Notes under the pieces: model-generated | The model's input: only the letters and a program-made list of their open reading frames with translations | What the model was told of the DNA's origin: nothing | The model's database searches: none | Translations under genes and position numbers: made by a program | Assembly: GCF_910592395.1 (NCBI RefSeq) | Contig: NC_088323.1 | Span: 15,425,501 to 15,489,500 of the forward strand | Length of the DNA: 64,000 nt | Direction: 5' to 3' | Origin: Lineus longissimus | Taxonomy: Eukaryota > Nemertea > Pilidiophora > Heteronemertea > Lineidae | Shown: positions 12,220-24,200 of the stretch, one piece after another | How positions within the stretch are numbered: position 1 is the stretch's first letter | Layout: the number at the start of each line of letters is the position of its first letter

Positions 12220-15200
12220 GCGTCGTCGTCGTCGTCGTCGTCCGTCGTCCGTTAGCAGGGCACGTTTCGTAACTGTTAGAGCTATTGAGTTGAAACTTGG
12301 TACACGTGTACCCTTATGTAATGACACCTTGGAGACCAAGTTTCGGTCCAATTCGTTTCATGGTTTGGCCACCAGGGGGCCAAACGTTAAAAGTGAAAAT
12401 ATGCAATATCTCCCTTAATAGTAGTCGGGAAATTTTGAAAAAAATATGGTAGGTACTTCTAGCAAAGGTGCATCATATATCCTCCGGGTTTTTGATTTGA
12501 CCTCCTTTTCAAGGTCACAGAGGTCAAATGGTGTAAATTGGCCGTTAGGATGTAACGATGGCACGTTTCTAAACTGCAATGACTATTGATACCAAATTTG
12601 GTACACATTTACCCCCTTAGTCAGGTGATCTCAGGGACCGAAGTTTGGTCCAATATGATTCACCACTTGACCACCAGGGGGCAAAATCCAAAAACCTTAA
12701 AAATGTGATTTTTCCTTAACTTCTTGCCCGATTGCCACCAATTTGATATCATGGGTACATCTAACCACCATACAGTATATGTCACACAGGTTTTTAATTT
12801 GACCTTCTTGTCAAGGTCACAGAGGTCAAATGGCGTAAATTCGCCGTCAGGCCGTAACTATGGCACGTTTCTTAACTGCAATGACTATTGATCACAAATT
12901 AAGTACACATGTACCCCTTGGTCAGGTGATCTCAGGTACCGAAGTTTGGTGCGATCTGATTTGCCGTTTGGCCTCCAGGGAGGGGGCCAAATCCTAAATT
13001 CTTCAAAATGCCATTATTCCTAGTAATGACTTGCCCGATTGGCACCAATTTTATATCATAGGTACATCTAATTCTAACAACCATTCAATGTGTCACCCGG
13101 GTCTTCTTTGATTTGACCTACTTTTCAAGGTCACAGAGGTCGAATGTACTGTAAATTGGCCATTTTGGGGAAATTGTAATTGCTTGGACCTACATCAAAC
13201 CTAACACTACATGACACAATACCATGCTCTTTATCCATCTTTCCTCCACATGAGGTGAGCACAATGGCCCTGGCCATTTCATTTGGTTTGCGATGATCAC
13301 CGTTATGTCAAATTCACTGTTTATTCTTCATCAAGTTTTCTCCTTTTTTTTTCTAACAGGAAAAAGAAGAAAAAGGTTGCAGACAAGATTCTTCCGCAAC
13401 GTGTGCGAGACTTGGTCCCCGAGTCTCAAGCATACATGGATTTGTTATCGTTCGAGCGCAAACTTGACTCGACGATTATGAGGAAGAGATTGGACATACA
13501 GGAGGCGCTGAAACGACCAATGAAAGTGAAGAGAAAGTTACGGATCTTTATTTCGAATACATATTTCCCGGCGAAGCACGACACGGAGGCCAAATCGGTA
13601 AAAATCTTATTAGGTGTTGTGTTTTGTTTTTAGTCTGATGAGAGTCATGGCATGTTTCATGACAAGTGGACCCTATCAAAATGTTAAATTTCATTCCAAA
13701 AACTGTAAAAAATCTTACCAGTATGTGATCAGTTCTCATCTGTCATCACTAGTTATCACCACTTACTAAGTTGATGATCGGAAATTTGAGATTCACTTAT
13801 AAATTTATATGAGTATTTTCATTTCATATTCAGGAAGGGGATGAAAATGTACCGTCGTGGGAGCTGAGGGTCGAAGGGAGATTACTGGATGATGTAAGTA
13901 TACTGACTGACCTACTCTGTCAAAAGGGGGCGGGAGTAGCATAAAGGGAAAAGGAAGAAAAAATTTTTTTTTTTTTGAGAAATTCTTTTTGTTTACTTTT
14001 GGCTATACATGCTTCCCTAAATTGGTGGCTTGCATCGGAACTAACTTTTTCCCCCTTGTCTGTCATTAAAGGCATTCAAGTGTGTTGGTCAACCATGACT
14101 ATCTCGTTTGTCCCTCCACCATAAGGCCTAGTTTCCCCTTATGACATCACTATTTCGGACACTCGGCGCCCCATTTCTGGAAAGGTGTATTGGTGCTGTC
14201 ATTTTCACAGAGCAACCCAAAAAGACAGTGACATTTACTTATCAAGTTGACTTGATTAAAGGGAACTGGAACCGCCAAGCCAGTTCGTATGACCTCGTTT
14301 TCATTTCCCGCGTATCGGGTGATCAGAACGAGGCATGAATGAAACATGGCGCCTAGCTGTCAATCATTGAGTGACGTCACTACTATGGAATTTAGTATGA
14401 AAACTCATGAATGAAAGATCGCATGACTCACGTGATTCTCACATGATTCTCAATAATAACAAATTGAACTGCGCATGCTCGGGCACTGGGGGCGGAGCTA
14501 CAAATCTGAACTCGAATAGGAAGTTGGAAGTTTGACTTTCTCGGGCGGTGAAAGTCGAAAAGTTGAATAAATCGCTCGGCGGTTCCAGTTCCCTTTAAGT
14601 TCTGGTTTCATTTTTATGGACGTTTTTTTTCCAGCAATACAGCAATGCCAGCAAGTCAACGGACCAGAGCAAAGTCAAACGCAAATTCTCGTCATTCTTC
14701 AAGAGTTTGGTGATCGAGCTCGATAAGGATCTGTACGGACCAGATAACCACCTGGTTGAGGTAAGCTTGGGGTGTCGCGGTGGTGCAGTTGTAACACCCG
14801 CACCTGTCACCTCTGAGGTCCTTGGTTCGATTCCCATCAGTCCTGACGCACTTATGTATGAGAGGGTGGTTGTCTTCGACAGTAGGTTTCCTCCGGGGTC
14901 TCTGGTTTCCTCCTACTGACAATGTAACATCCCAATATTGTTTATAGAGGTTATAAAATGTCCCAGTTGAAAATCTGCTCAACTCGTTATTTAATTTTAA
15001 GATGTTAACTTGTTTTGAAGATTGTACCACCTGTTCGTCATAGTCACTATCTTACTCTATTCTGTGTCAAGGGAAGGTCACGGTCTTCCCCCCTTTCCCC
15101 GCTTGTGCAGTTCATCACACACACAACGTAGTGAGTGTAATGGTTACGTATACACTGTATGTAAAGTGTAAACAAAATTCATATATCCATCATGTCCATG

Positions 15201-18200
15201 TCCATCGAATCTGAAAAAATTTGTGCAGACCCATGACACAATTCTGGTTCCGGTACAGTTTGTCACATTCCATACGGGCCGTGCGTTGGCCGATCCTGCA
15301 TTCATGACGCACCGCACCCACAGTTACGATGTCCGACGTGAATCCCATTGTTTCCTTCCTCGTGACGCAATTATTTCATGAGGTAATGAGCCATTGATCA
15401 TTCACACAAGTCGATTTATTCACACCGGCGCCACTGAAGTGCGGGTGTTGGACATCATGTATTTAAAAATCGTCTGCTAGGACATACAGTTGTGTGAGTT
15501 CACTAGAGCTTGCTCTTTACATATTAGAATTGGTACACGATATGTACTATTAAAGCTGTTATTTGATGGCTGAAATGCTTGAAAAAGGTGTTTCAGATTT
15601 CAAAAACGTTCAAATTGACTTATTTTTGCAATCGACATCCATAGTAGTATGTCAATTTCATATTTCCAGTGGCATCGGACACCCTCCACGCAGGAGACTG
15701 ATGGGTTTCAGGTGAAGCGTCCGGGAGATCAGAATGTCAAATGTACAGTCTTACTGATGTTAGATTACCAGGTAAGGTATGAATGTCGCAGAACCCCCCC
15801 ACCTCCCCCACCTCCCCCACCCTGAGTATTGCGTTATTGGTATCTTACCCTCTCTGGTGAAAGTGTAGCCTTGATCTTAGTTTAACAACACTTCTGGTTA
15901 CGACACTGGCCCTCCTTCTCAAATCATGCCAGTAGTCCTCGAAGCCCCATTCTTCAAATCCCTCCCAGAGCTACTTGATACTAGGGAAGTTAAGATCAGC
16001 TCCCACTCCCACTCCGACTCCCGACTCCAACTCCAACCCCAGGTACCTGTCTGACTTTTTAGAGATCCGTCAGTCACGGCGAGTACTTCGATCAGCAGAT
16101 ACCATCTCGCTAGTGCCCCCGCGCACAAAGACTAGATTTGGCGAGCGTACATTCCAGTGTGCCGCAGCAGCACTCTGGAATGACCTCCCTAGTAATATTC
16201 GAAATGCGGACTCCATCACAACTTTTAAGACACTCCTCAAGACCTACCTTTTTCAACAACATTACGAACATTAGAATTGTTTATTGTTGTCAAAGACTAT
16301 ACTTCTTATAGAGACTCTGTTTTTGTTAAGCGCCTTTGAACGGCCCAATATAGGACTGATAAGGGCGCTATATAAATGTGATACATAGATAGATAGATAG
16401 ATAGAGTGACGCGATGACGCGGTTAGGTATTCCGAACCCGACTCATCAGCCGGGTAGTCAGTTCCGCTCCGTAACGATAGGTGTCGTAACCAACTAAACT
16501 TGATGCACTTGTTCTACATAACTATTACAAAGAGTTAAAAACCCATTTTATGATAATAATTTATTAAGAAATATTGATTTTTTCAAGTCGGAGTAGTCGG
16601 AGAATACTTACGACTCTGGCAGGTCCCAGTCGTTTTCACGAGCGAGTAAATACAGAAGAACCTCCCATAGCGGACACCTCTCTATTAAGGACACTGCTTT
16701 TAGTCCCAAATTGGGTGTTTCTATTCAATTTGACCTCTCTCATCAGGACACCTCTCTATTAAGGACAGCACTTGTCAGTCCCAAGGGTGTCCTTAAAGAG
16801 AGGTTCTACTGTACCATAACGCGGTGAAACCCCGTTCTTATTGATGACGTAGTTCACAAAAAGGGAATCACCCGAAGTGGGAGTGGGAGTCGGAGCTGAG
16901 CGTAACCTCCCTCCTCTCACAGAAATCCCTTCCCTTCATCGACTAACTTCACCATCTCCTAAACTGCCTTCTCTTTCAAACTCTCGATGGACCACATTAG
17001 TCTAAAGCTTGCAGCTCACTGGACGCCAACTTCGGCGGCAAGGCGCGTCAGACTGAACGCGACTGAACGCCGCTCGACGCCAGAGTTGGCGGCAGTGGAT
17101 CGCGCTCATAGCACACCTACTCAGAATTGGCGTCCAGTAGCGTCTTTTCCGCCACGAGACAAGACCACAATTGATTTTTTAAGCCTTTTAGCAGTTAAAT
17201 TGTCAATGTTTGACCGCGACGCATCAAAGAACGCGTCAAGTAGTGAAACTGAAATTCGGATATGATATACGGGTTAGTCTTGCGAGTAACTGGTGCGATG
17301 GAAATTGGTGATTGACCACGGAAATTTTTTTATAATCGACAAATTAGACAGACTTTGATATTTCCACTGTTTTCAGCCAACTGGCAGAAAAAACTCAAAA
17401 CACGCCCCCTATTACCCAATTAGCAAAATTCGAAATTAATTTTTTCATCAAATAATTTCTTTATATCTGTAGACTTGCCACAGCAAATATTTTTTCAATA
17501 CCTCTCCAAATATGTACTTGAGAGTAAAAAACATGCACTCGTCTAATTGATAGGCCTCGACCCTCCAACCTATGAATATTCATTAGTGGTCTTGTCTCCC
17601 ACTTCCAAGAATCGTGGGGGCTGCCATTTTGATATCATGTGATGTCAAGACGCAAGCTGATTGGCCAAAGCCTCGCCGTTGACGCTGGTTGACGCCAACT
17701 CTGGCGGCGATCCGTAGCACACCTGGATTCTTCTTGCATTCACTGGCGTTCAGACGCCGCTACAGGCGTCAAAAATCAAACATGCTAGATATCTGGCGGC
17801 AAGTGGCGTTTGCCTGACGCCGTCCGTAGCACACTACGGATTTTTCAGGCGTTCAGGACTCTTGCGGCAAAAAACGCGCCTTGCCGCCGGAGTTGGCGTC
17901 CAGTGTGCTGCAAGCTTTACACTCTCCTTCTTGTCACCGCTGTTCTCCATGATGGCGTTCACAACATCAGCTGCTGCTCGAGCTCCTGAATGCAATAGCA
18001 GCCCCTGCATCTAAGCAGCTCATTCGTTGAAGTGTATGTCATGAGGTGTATCTGGTGAGACAGTTGATACCGCTCACAAAAAACTTATTACTTCAGAATA
18101 GGGAGCGTCCATTAAGTACGTACGCACGAAAATGCCAATTTTGAGACCCCCCTCCCCCCTGTATGCACCTTGTACGCATTGCCTCATACCCCCTCCCCCC

Positions 18201-21200
18201 TGTACGAGCGTACGCCTAGAGAATTCCCTAGCAGACGAACAGACATAGTACCTCATTTTGCTACATTGTGGCGCCACAATCGGATTGGCGTCGTATTGGC
18301 AAGTCGACTGCGTAATTTTTCTCCGACGGCGACACGCATTACCAGGAAATTAAACGGCGCTTGAAATTGCTAAAACATCGTAGTCGGGTAACATCCGAAC
18401 CCAGAAGCGTATGAGTTCACACATCTTGTGAAGAACAAGTATGATTATCCACATAAGAATAAGAAAGAGGAGAAGATTATTATGATAATATTTATTTTTT
18501 ATTTGTTCAAAAAATGGTTCTTGGGTTGCGTACGTACGCAAGACCATTAACCCCCCCTCCCCCCTGTACGCATAGTGTACGGATTTCATAGACCCCCCCT
18601 CCCCCCCTCAGTGCGTACGTACTTAATGGATGCTCCCTTATGCGTTTTTGCCCTCACTCATATGAAGCCACTCCTTCTTGATAAGGCCCAAGCAAAGATA
18701 CTGCCGTTCTGTTTCACTGCTTGATAAAAACCAAGGGAGTTCTCAATGCTGACTTCGGTCAATTTAAACTTCACACATTGTCCACAGTAGGCTTCACATG
18801 TACAGTAGAACCTCCCTTAGCGGACACCTCTCTATTAAGGACACTAGTTTTGGTCCCAAATTGGTACTTTCCATTCAATTTGACCTCTATAATCAGGACA
18901 CCTCTCTATTAAGGACAGCATTTGCCAGTGCCGAGGGTGTCCTTAATAGAGAGGTTCTACTGTACTACCTATGTACAATTTCAGTTTCGGCTGGCAAGGG
19001 TATTGAACACATTTAAGTCTCTTTTAGGGTTCTTGAAAAAGCTAAAGAATAACCTCATGTAATCTTGTTTTCTCTTTCCAGCCGATGCAGTTCAAACTCG
19101 ATCCCCGTCTGGCCCGGCTGCTTGGAGTTCACACACAGACGAGACCAGTCATCATTAACTCTCTGTGGCAGTACATCAAAACACATAAACTTCAAGATCC
19201 ACATGAGAGAGAGTACATCAACTGTGACCAGTTTCTTTTGCAGGTGAGCCGGGGAAATCGACTTGACTGTGTCAACTAAGTTAACTCAACAGACAAAAAC
19301 CTGAACAAAATTGAAGTTTTTGTCAAAATCAATGTTTTCATCTGTTGTGTGTGATGCTGAAAATACTTTGGAACCTCCCTTAGCGGACACCTCTTTACTA
19401 AGGACACCCTCTTTGTAAAGGACACTGTATTTGGTCCCAAATTGGTAACTTGCATTCAATCTTCGCCTCTTTAATCAGGACAGCTCGCAGTAAAGAACAA
19501 CATTTGACAGCCGAATGGGTGTCCTTAACAGAGGGGTTTTACTGTATTTGAAAGCTTTCTTAAAGTGATCATTCTGATTGGCTCTTGTGCAAGACATAAA
19601 GCCCCCATTAAGAAGTTTTTGGCTGCCATAGCTTCTCTCTGGTTTCGAAACCGCATGTTCAGAAAATGAGAAATCATATTTCCGTGAATCGCTTGTATTT
19701 CAGATCTTCGAGTGTAGCCGGATGAAATTTGCCGAGATTCCCCAGCGACTTCACCCCCTGCTGATGCCACCAGACCCAATCGTTATCAATCACATCATCA
19801 CGTAAGTTGCATTTAGTTTTTTTTTTATTATGTGCAGCGGTAGCGCTGTAGAAGAGAGTTGGCCTCATGATTAAGAGGTCGTGGGTTCGACTCCCTACCG
19901 AGTCACTGCTTAGTTCCCCTGCTGGTCAAGTGAGCGCCTTCTGGTTCCTCCTTGAAACCCCTGATGGATTTCAGTGGAGACCGGTGTAATAATATGGTAT
20001 CCCAAAAGCACTTTGAACAGGGAAACATGGAAAAGCACTATATCAAAATTATTATTATACAGTGGAACCTCTCTATTAAGAACACACACAGGGCTGACAA
20101 GTGCTGTCCTTAATAGAGAGGTGTCCTGATTAGAGAGGTCAAATTGAATGGAAACAACCAATTTGGGACCAAACCCAGTGTCCTTGATAGAGAGGTTGTC
20201 CTTAATAGAGAGGTTGTCCTTGATAGAGAGGTTGTCCTTAATAGAGAGGTTGTCCTTAATAGAGAGGTTGTCCTTAATAGAGAGGTTGTCCTTGATAGAG
20301 AGGTTGTCCTTGATAGAGAGGTTGTCCTTGATAGAGAGGTTGTCCTTAATAGAGAGGTTGTCCTTGATAGAGAGGTTGTCCTTGATAGAGAGGTTGTCCT
20401 TAATAGAGAGGTTGTCCTTTATAGAGGGGTGTCCGGTAAGGGAGGTTCTACTGTATATATACTGTATCATATGAAGAACACAGGACATGATACTGTATTC
20501 CTCAAAATATCCTTGCTCTTCTCTGAAAATATAGTTTGATTGAGCTGCCGATCTGAGTTCTTCTGAATTGTTTCAAAACAGACAAGGATAAAAGTGTGAA
20601 GTCCCACGATATGACCTTATCAGGGAAAAACCTGACCCAAAAAACTTTCAGGTTATATGAGAAAGTCTGTTACAGTAGAACCTCTCTATTAAGGACACCC
20701 CTGGAACTGATAAGTGTTGTCCTTTATAGGGAATTGTCCTGATTAGAGAGGTCCAATTGAATCAAAACAACAAATTTGGGACCATAAGTAGTGGCCTCAA
20801 TAGAGAGGTTGTCCTTAATAGAGAGGTGTCGGCTAAGGGAGGTTCTGCTGTATATGAGAAGGTTTTTTATTATTTTTTCAGTGTTGAGGGTCCTGATTCC
20901 AAGAAGACATCTTGCTATGACATTGATGTTGAAGTGGTAAGTCATACCTGACATCCAGCAACCCAGATGTGTTCAATACTTGACTTGCCAAACTCAGCTC
21001 GACGCCGAACTGCAGCGCCACTCGCGGACAAAGATAGAACAACTCGACATTTTTTTCACCGGTTTTCTCGCTGCGCATGCGTACCAGCGTCATCTTTTGT
21101 TGATTTCCGCTGGTACGCATGCGCAGCGAGAAAACCGGTGAAAAAAATGTCGAGTTGTTCTATCTTTGTCCGCGAGTGGCGCTGCAGTTCGGCGTCGAGC

Positions 21201-24200
21201 TGAGTTTGGCAAGTCAAGTATTGAGAAATAGCGGCCAAAAAGGCCTAAATTTTGGTCTGGGGTGACTTATTTGTTCAGTTACATAGCTAATCTGGTCTAA
21301 ATTGGTGATGAAATTATTCCTCGTACAAGCGTGGATAGTGTAGATTTCCTGCGAAGTAGTGGAGACACCTATACGCAAGTTTGTGTAACTTGACCTGGCC
21401 CACCTAGCTCTTGCCTATACTCTCCCTTTAAGTTCCGGATGAATTTTTGAATGGCACTAAAGGACCATGTGTCTGATATCAAGCCTGAATTGAATATTCA
21501 GAACGAGTCTTACATTGGTGAATCTAGAGTATTTCAGTTACTGTGATCATCGTTTTGTCTGAATTTCAGGACGACACATTGAAGCAGCAGATGAATTCCT
21601 TCTTGTTGTCAACACAGAGTCAACAAGAAATTGCTAATCTCGATAATAAGGTAAGCAGAGGGAGCCACTGCAACAAGGTCAAGTTACACAAGGCAGTCCA
21701 TGGAGCGGCACCGGCTTACCTGACTGATATGGTACAACGCCGATGTGGGTCAGCCTATTCCCTCGGGGCTGATGCCGCTTTCCTTCTACAGGAGCCACGC
21801 ACCAAGTGCATACGTTTTGGTGACAGATCCTTCTACAAGGCGGCGCCACTCCTATGGAATGGGCTGCCCACACACATTAGACTTGCGGAGTCAAAGGCAG
21901 CTTTTGGAAAGATGATAAAAGCACACCTTTTTCGAGTGTATTTCAAAGGCGCCTGAGAGTTGGTGAAATTTTTCACCAAATTTGGGCGCTTTAGAAATGT
22001 CATATTTGATTGAACAAGAAGAAGCCACATTGGTTAAGTGGCTGGGACTCTGGACTAGTTGTCAAGAGGTCCTGGGTTCAACCCCACTGTTTGCGTGAGA
22101 CTGTAGGCAGGTCTCTTTGTCTCATCTGCCTCTGCACCCTGGTGTATAAATGGGTACCGGTCAGGAAGTCTCAGATTACAGCGCTGGTTAGCAGCTCATC
22201 GGAGGTCTACTGAAAGGTTTCAGGACAGACGAGGCTTAAAGTGTAAAGTCTGATGATAACCTATAGCCTATCGCTAGGCTATAGCTTTATCATAGTTGGT
22301 ATCAGACTATAAACCCAAAACTTTAAAGGGTAGCTCATGTCCAATTTCACCACATAATGTTTTAGCTGTTTTTGACAAATGACTACGTCACTTTCTCATA
22401 AATCGGTAGGTTTTCGAATCGAAATGCACATTTTCTAGAAATTGATGGTTTATTCCCGCCCGGACGGCTCGCTTCGATGCCGTTTTCCTTGATGACGTCA
22501 CAACGTGAACATTTTCGCGGTCGCGGTGGTTTACATTCAGCGATTTTATAATAAATCTAATCAAAAATGGAAAATTTGAGCTTCACATTTGTGATCAACA
22601 ATTAAAAACGGACGTATTTCCGCAAAGTTGTAAATCACATCATAGTATCACTTTAACTTTAAGTTTTTAATAATAAAACCATTTGAGAAGGATTTACAAG
22701 TGATGGCTCATTGATCATGGACGAGTCATGAATGAGGTGAAAGGGAGTCCCGTCACGAAAATTGACAGGATAGAGTAACTGCTTATCAGGTTACGAAAGA
22801 AACACGTATTAGGGGGCCGCAGTAGTGTAGTAGAAGAGTTTGGGCCTCATGTTCAAGAGGTCGTGGGTTCGACACTCTGCCGAATCACTTGGTTCCCCTA
22901 CTCTACTGGTTGAGTTCAAGTGAGCACCTGGTTGCTCCTTGAAATCCCTGATTGATTTCTGTGGAGACCGAGGTGATAATAATAATAATATGGTATCCCA
23001 AAAGCATTTGAGGAGGGAAACCAGGAAAAACGTTATATGAGAAATAAATGTTGTAAGTTATTATAATACTGTATTGGTTATAGTCAATTTCACAAAAACA
23101 TCACTCTGATTTTTGGGAATTTCTTACAAAGTTAAATAGGAAGTCATATTTCATCTGAAACGTTAAAAGTCCAAAGCATTTAAAAACACTTACTTGGCCA
23201 GAATTGGACTATACATCATCAAGAATGAGCCTGTGACAGCGAAATACCGACAATTTTTCCCAGGAATTTTACACTTTGTATCAGTTAACCACAGATCACT
23301 AATCAAATTTTCAATTTTGAAAATTTCATTTTTGTTACAGATTCATGAGACCGTTGGCACAATCAACCAACTGAAGACAAATCGTGACTTCCTCCTTGGG
23401 TTCGCCAAAGATCCACAACAGTTTATAAACAACTGGCTCCTCTCTCAGAACCGAGACTTGAAGGTAAGTTTCTGAGATTGCTGACTCTGGCCTGTGAAGC
23501 AGCTGATTACATGTTTAAACTAGTAACATCTGTTCCCAGGGGATGAGTGAATGGGTACTGCCCAATAGGGGGTCACATGTACATGAAGTACTAATGCAAT
23601 GCACTACATGGACTACTAGGACTCCCCTGTCTGGCAAATGGTTTGGCCCGTCTGGAGGGAACTGCTTGTCTGAATCTCCAAAGCTAAGCACCTGTTTTAT
23701 CTATGCATCACAGGCAAAAGAGCTAAGCACCTGTTTTATCTATGCATCACAGGCAAAAGAGCTAAGCACCTGTTTTATCTAGGCATCACAGGCAAAAGAG
23801 CTAAGCACCTGTTTTATCTATTCATCACAGGCAAAAGAGCTAAGCACCTGTTTTATCTATGCATCACAGGCAAAAGAGCTAAGCACCTGTTTTATCTATG
23901 CATCACAGGCAAAAGAGCTAAACACCTGTTTTATCTATGCATCACAGGCAAAAAAGCTAAGCACCTGTTTTATCTATGCATCACAGGCAAAAGAGCTAAG
24001 CACCTGTTTTATCAACACATCACAGGCAAAAGAGCTAAGCACCTGTTTTATCTATGCATCACAGGCAAAAGAGCTAAGCACCTGTTTTATCAACACATCA
24101 CAGGCAAAAGAGCTAAGCACCGGTTTTATCTATGCATCACAGGCAAAAGAGCTAAGCACCTGTTTTATCTAGGCATCACAGGCAAAAGAGCTAAGCACCT

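Larger units (their letters stand above)
15985..16911. mobile_element. Candidate element with CAGCTCC...ACTCCCACTCC inverted ends
   Basis: Left GTTAAGATCAGCTCCCACTC is complementary to the right end around 16876-16911. A LINE tail (16041-16404) and a pogo-like MITE (16651-16813) lie inside, so it would be a nested composite. Confidence 0.4.

Noticed and set aside
12092-12418. Poly-Arg and poly-Asp proteins (also near 52428-52646)
   Set aside because: They come from the (GTC)n run of a transposon.
20144-20539. Repetitive REVVLN / SIKDNL / SLIERL proteins on both strands
   Set aside because: Products of the 18-bp expansion inside a MITE; all three readings are open only because of the repeat.
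22320-22650. Possible MITE with AAACTTTAAAG ends
   Set aside because: The inverted ends are short and imperfect; not better than chance by eye.
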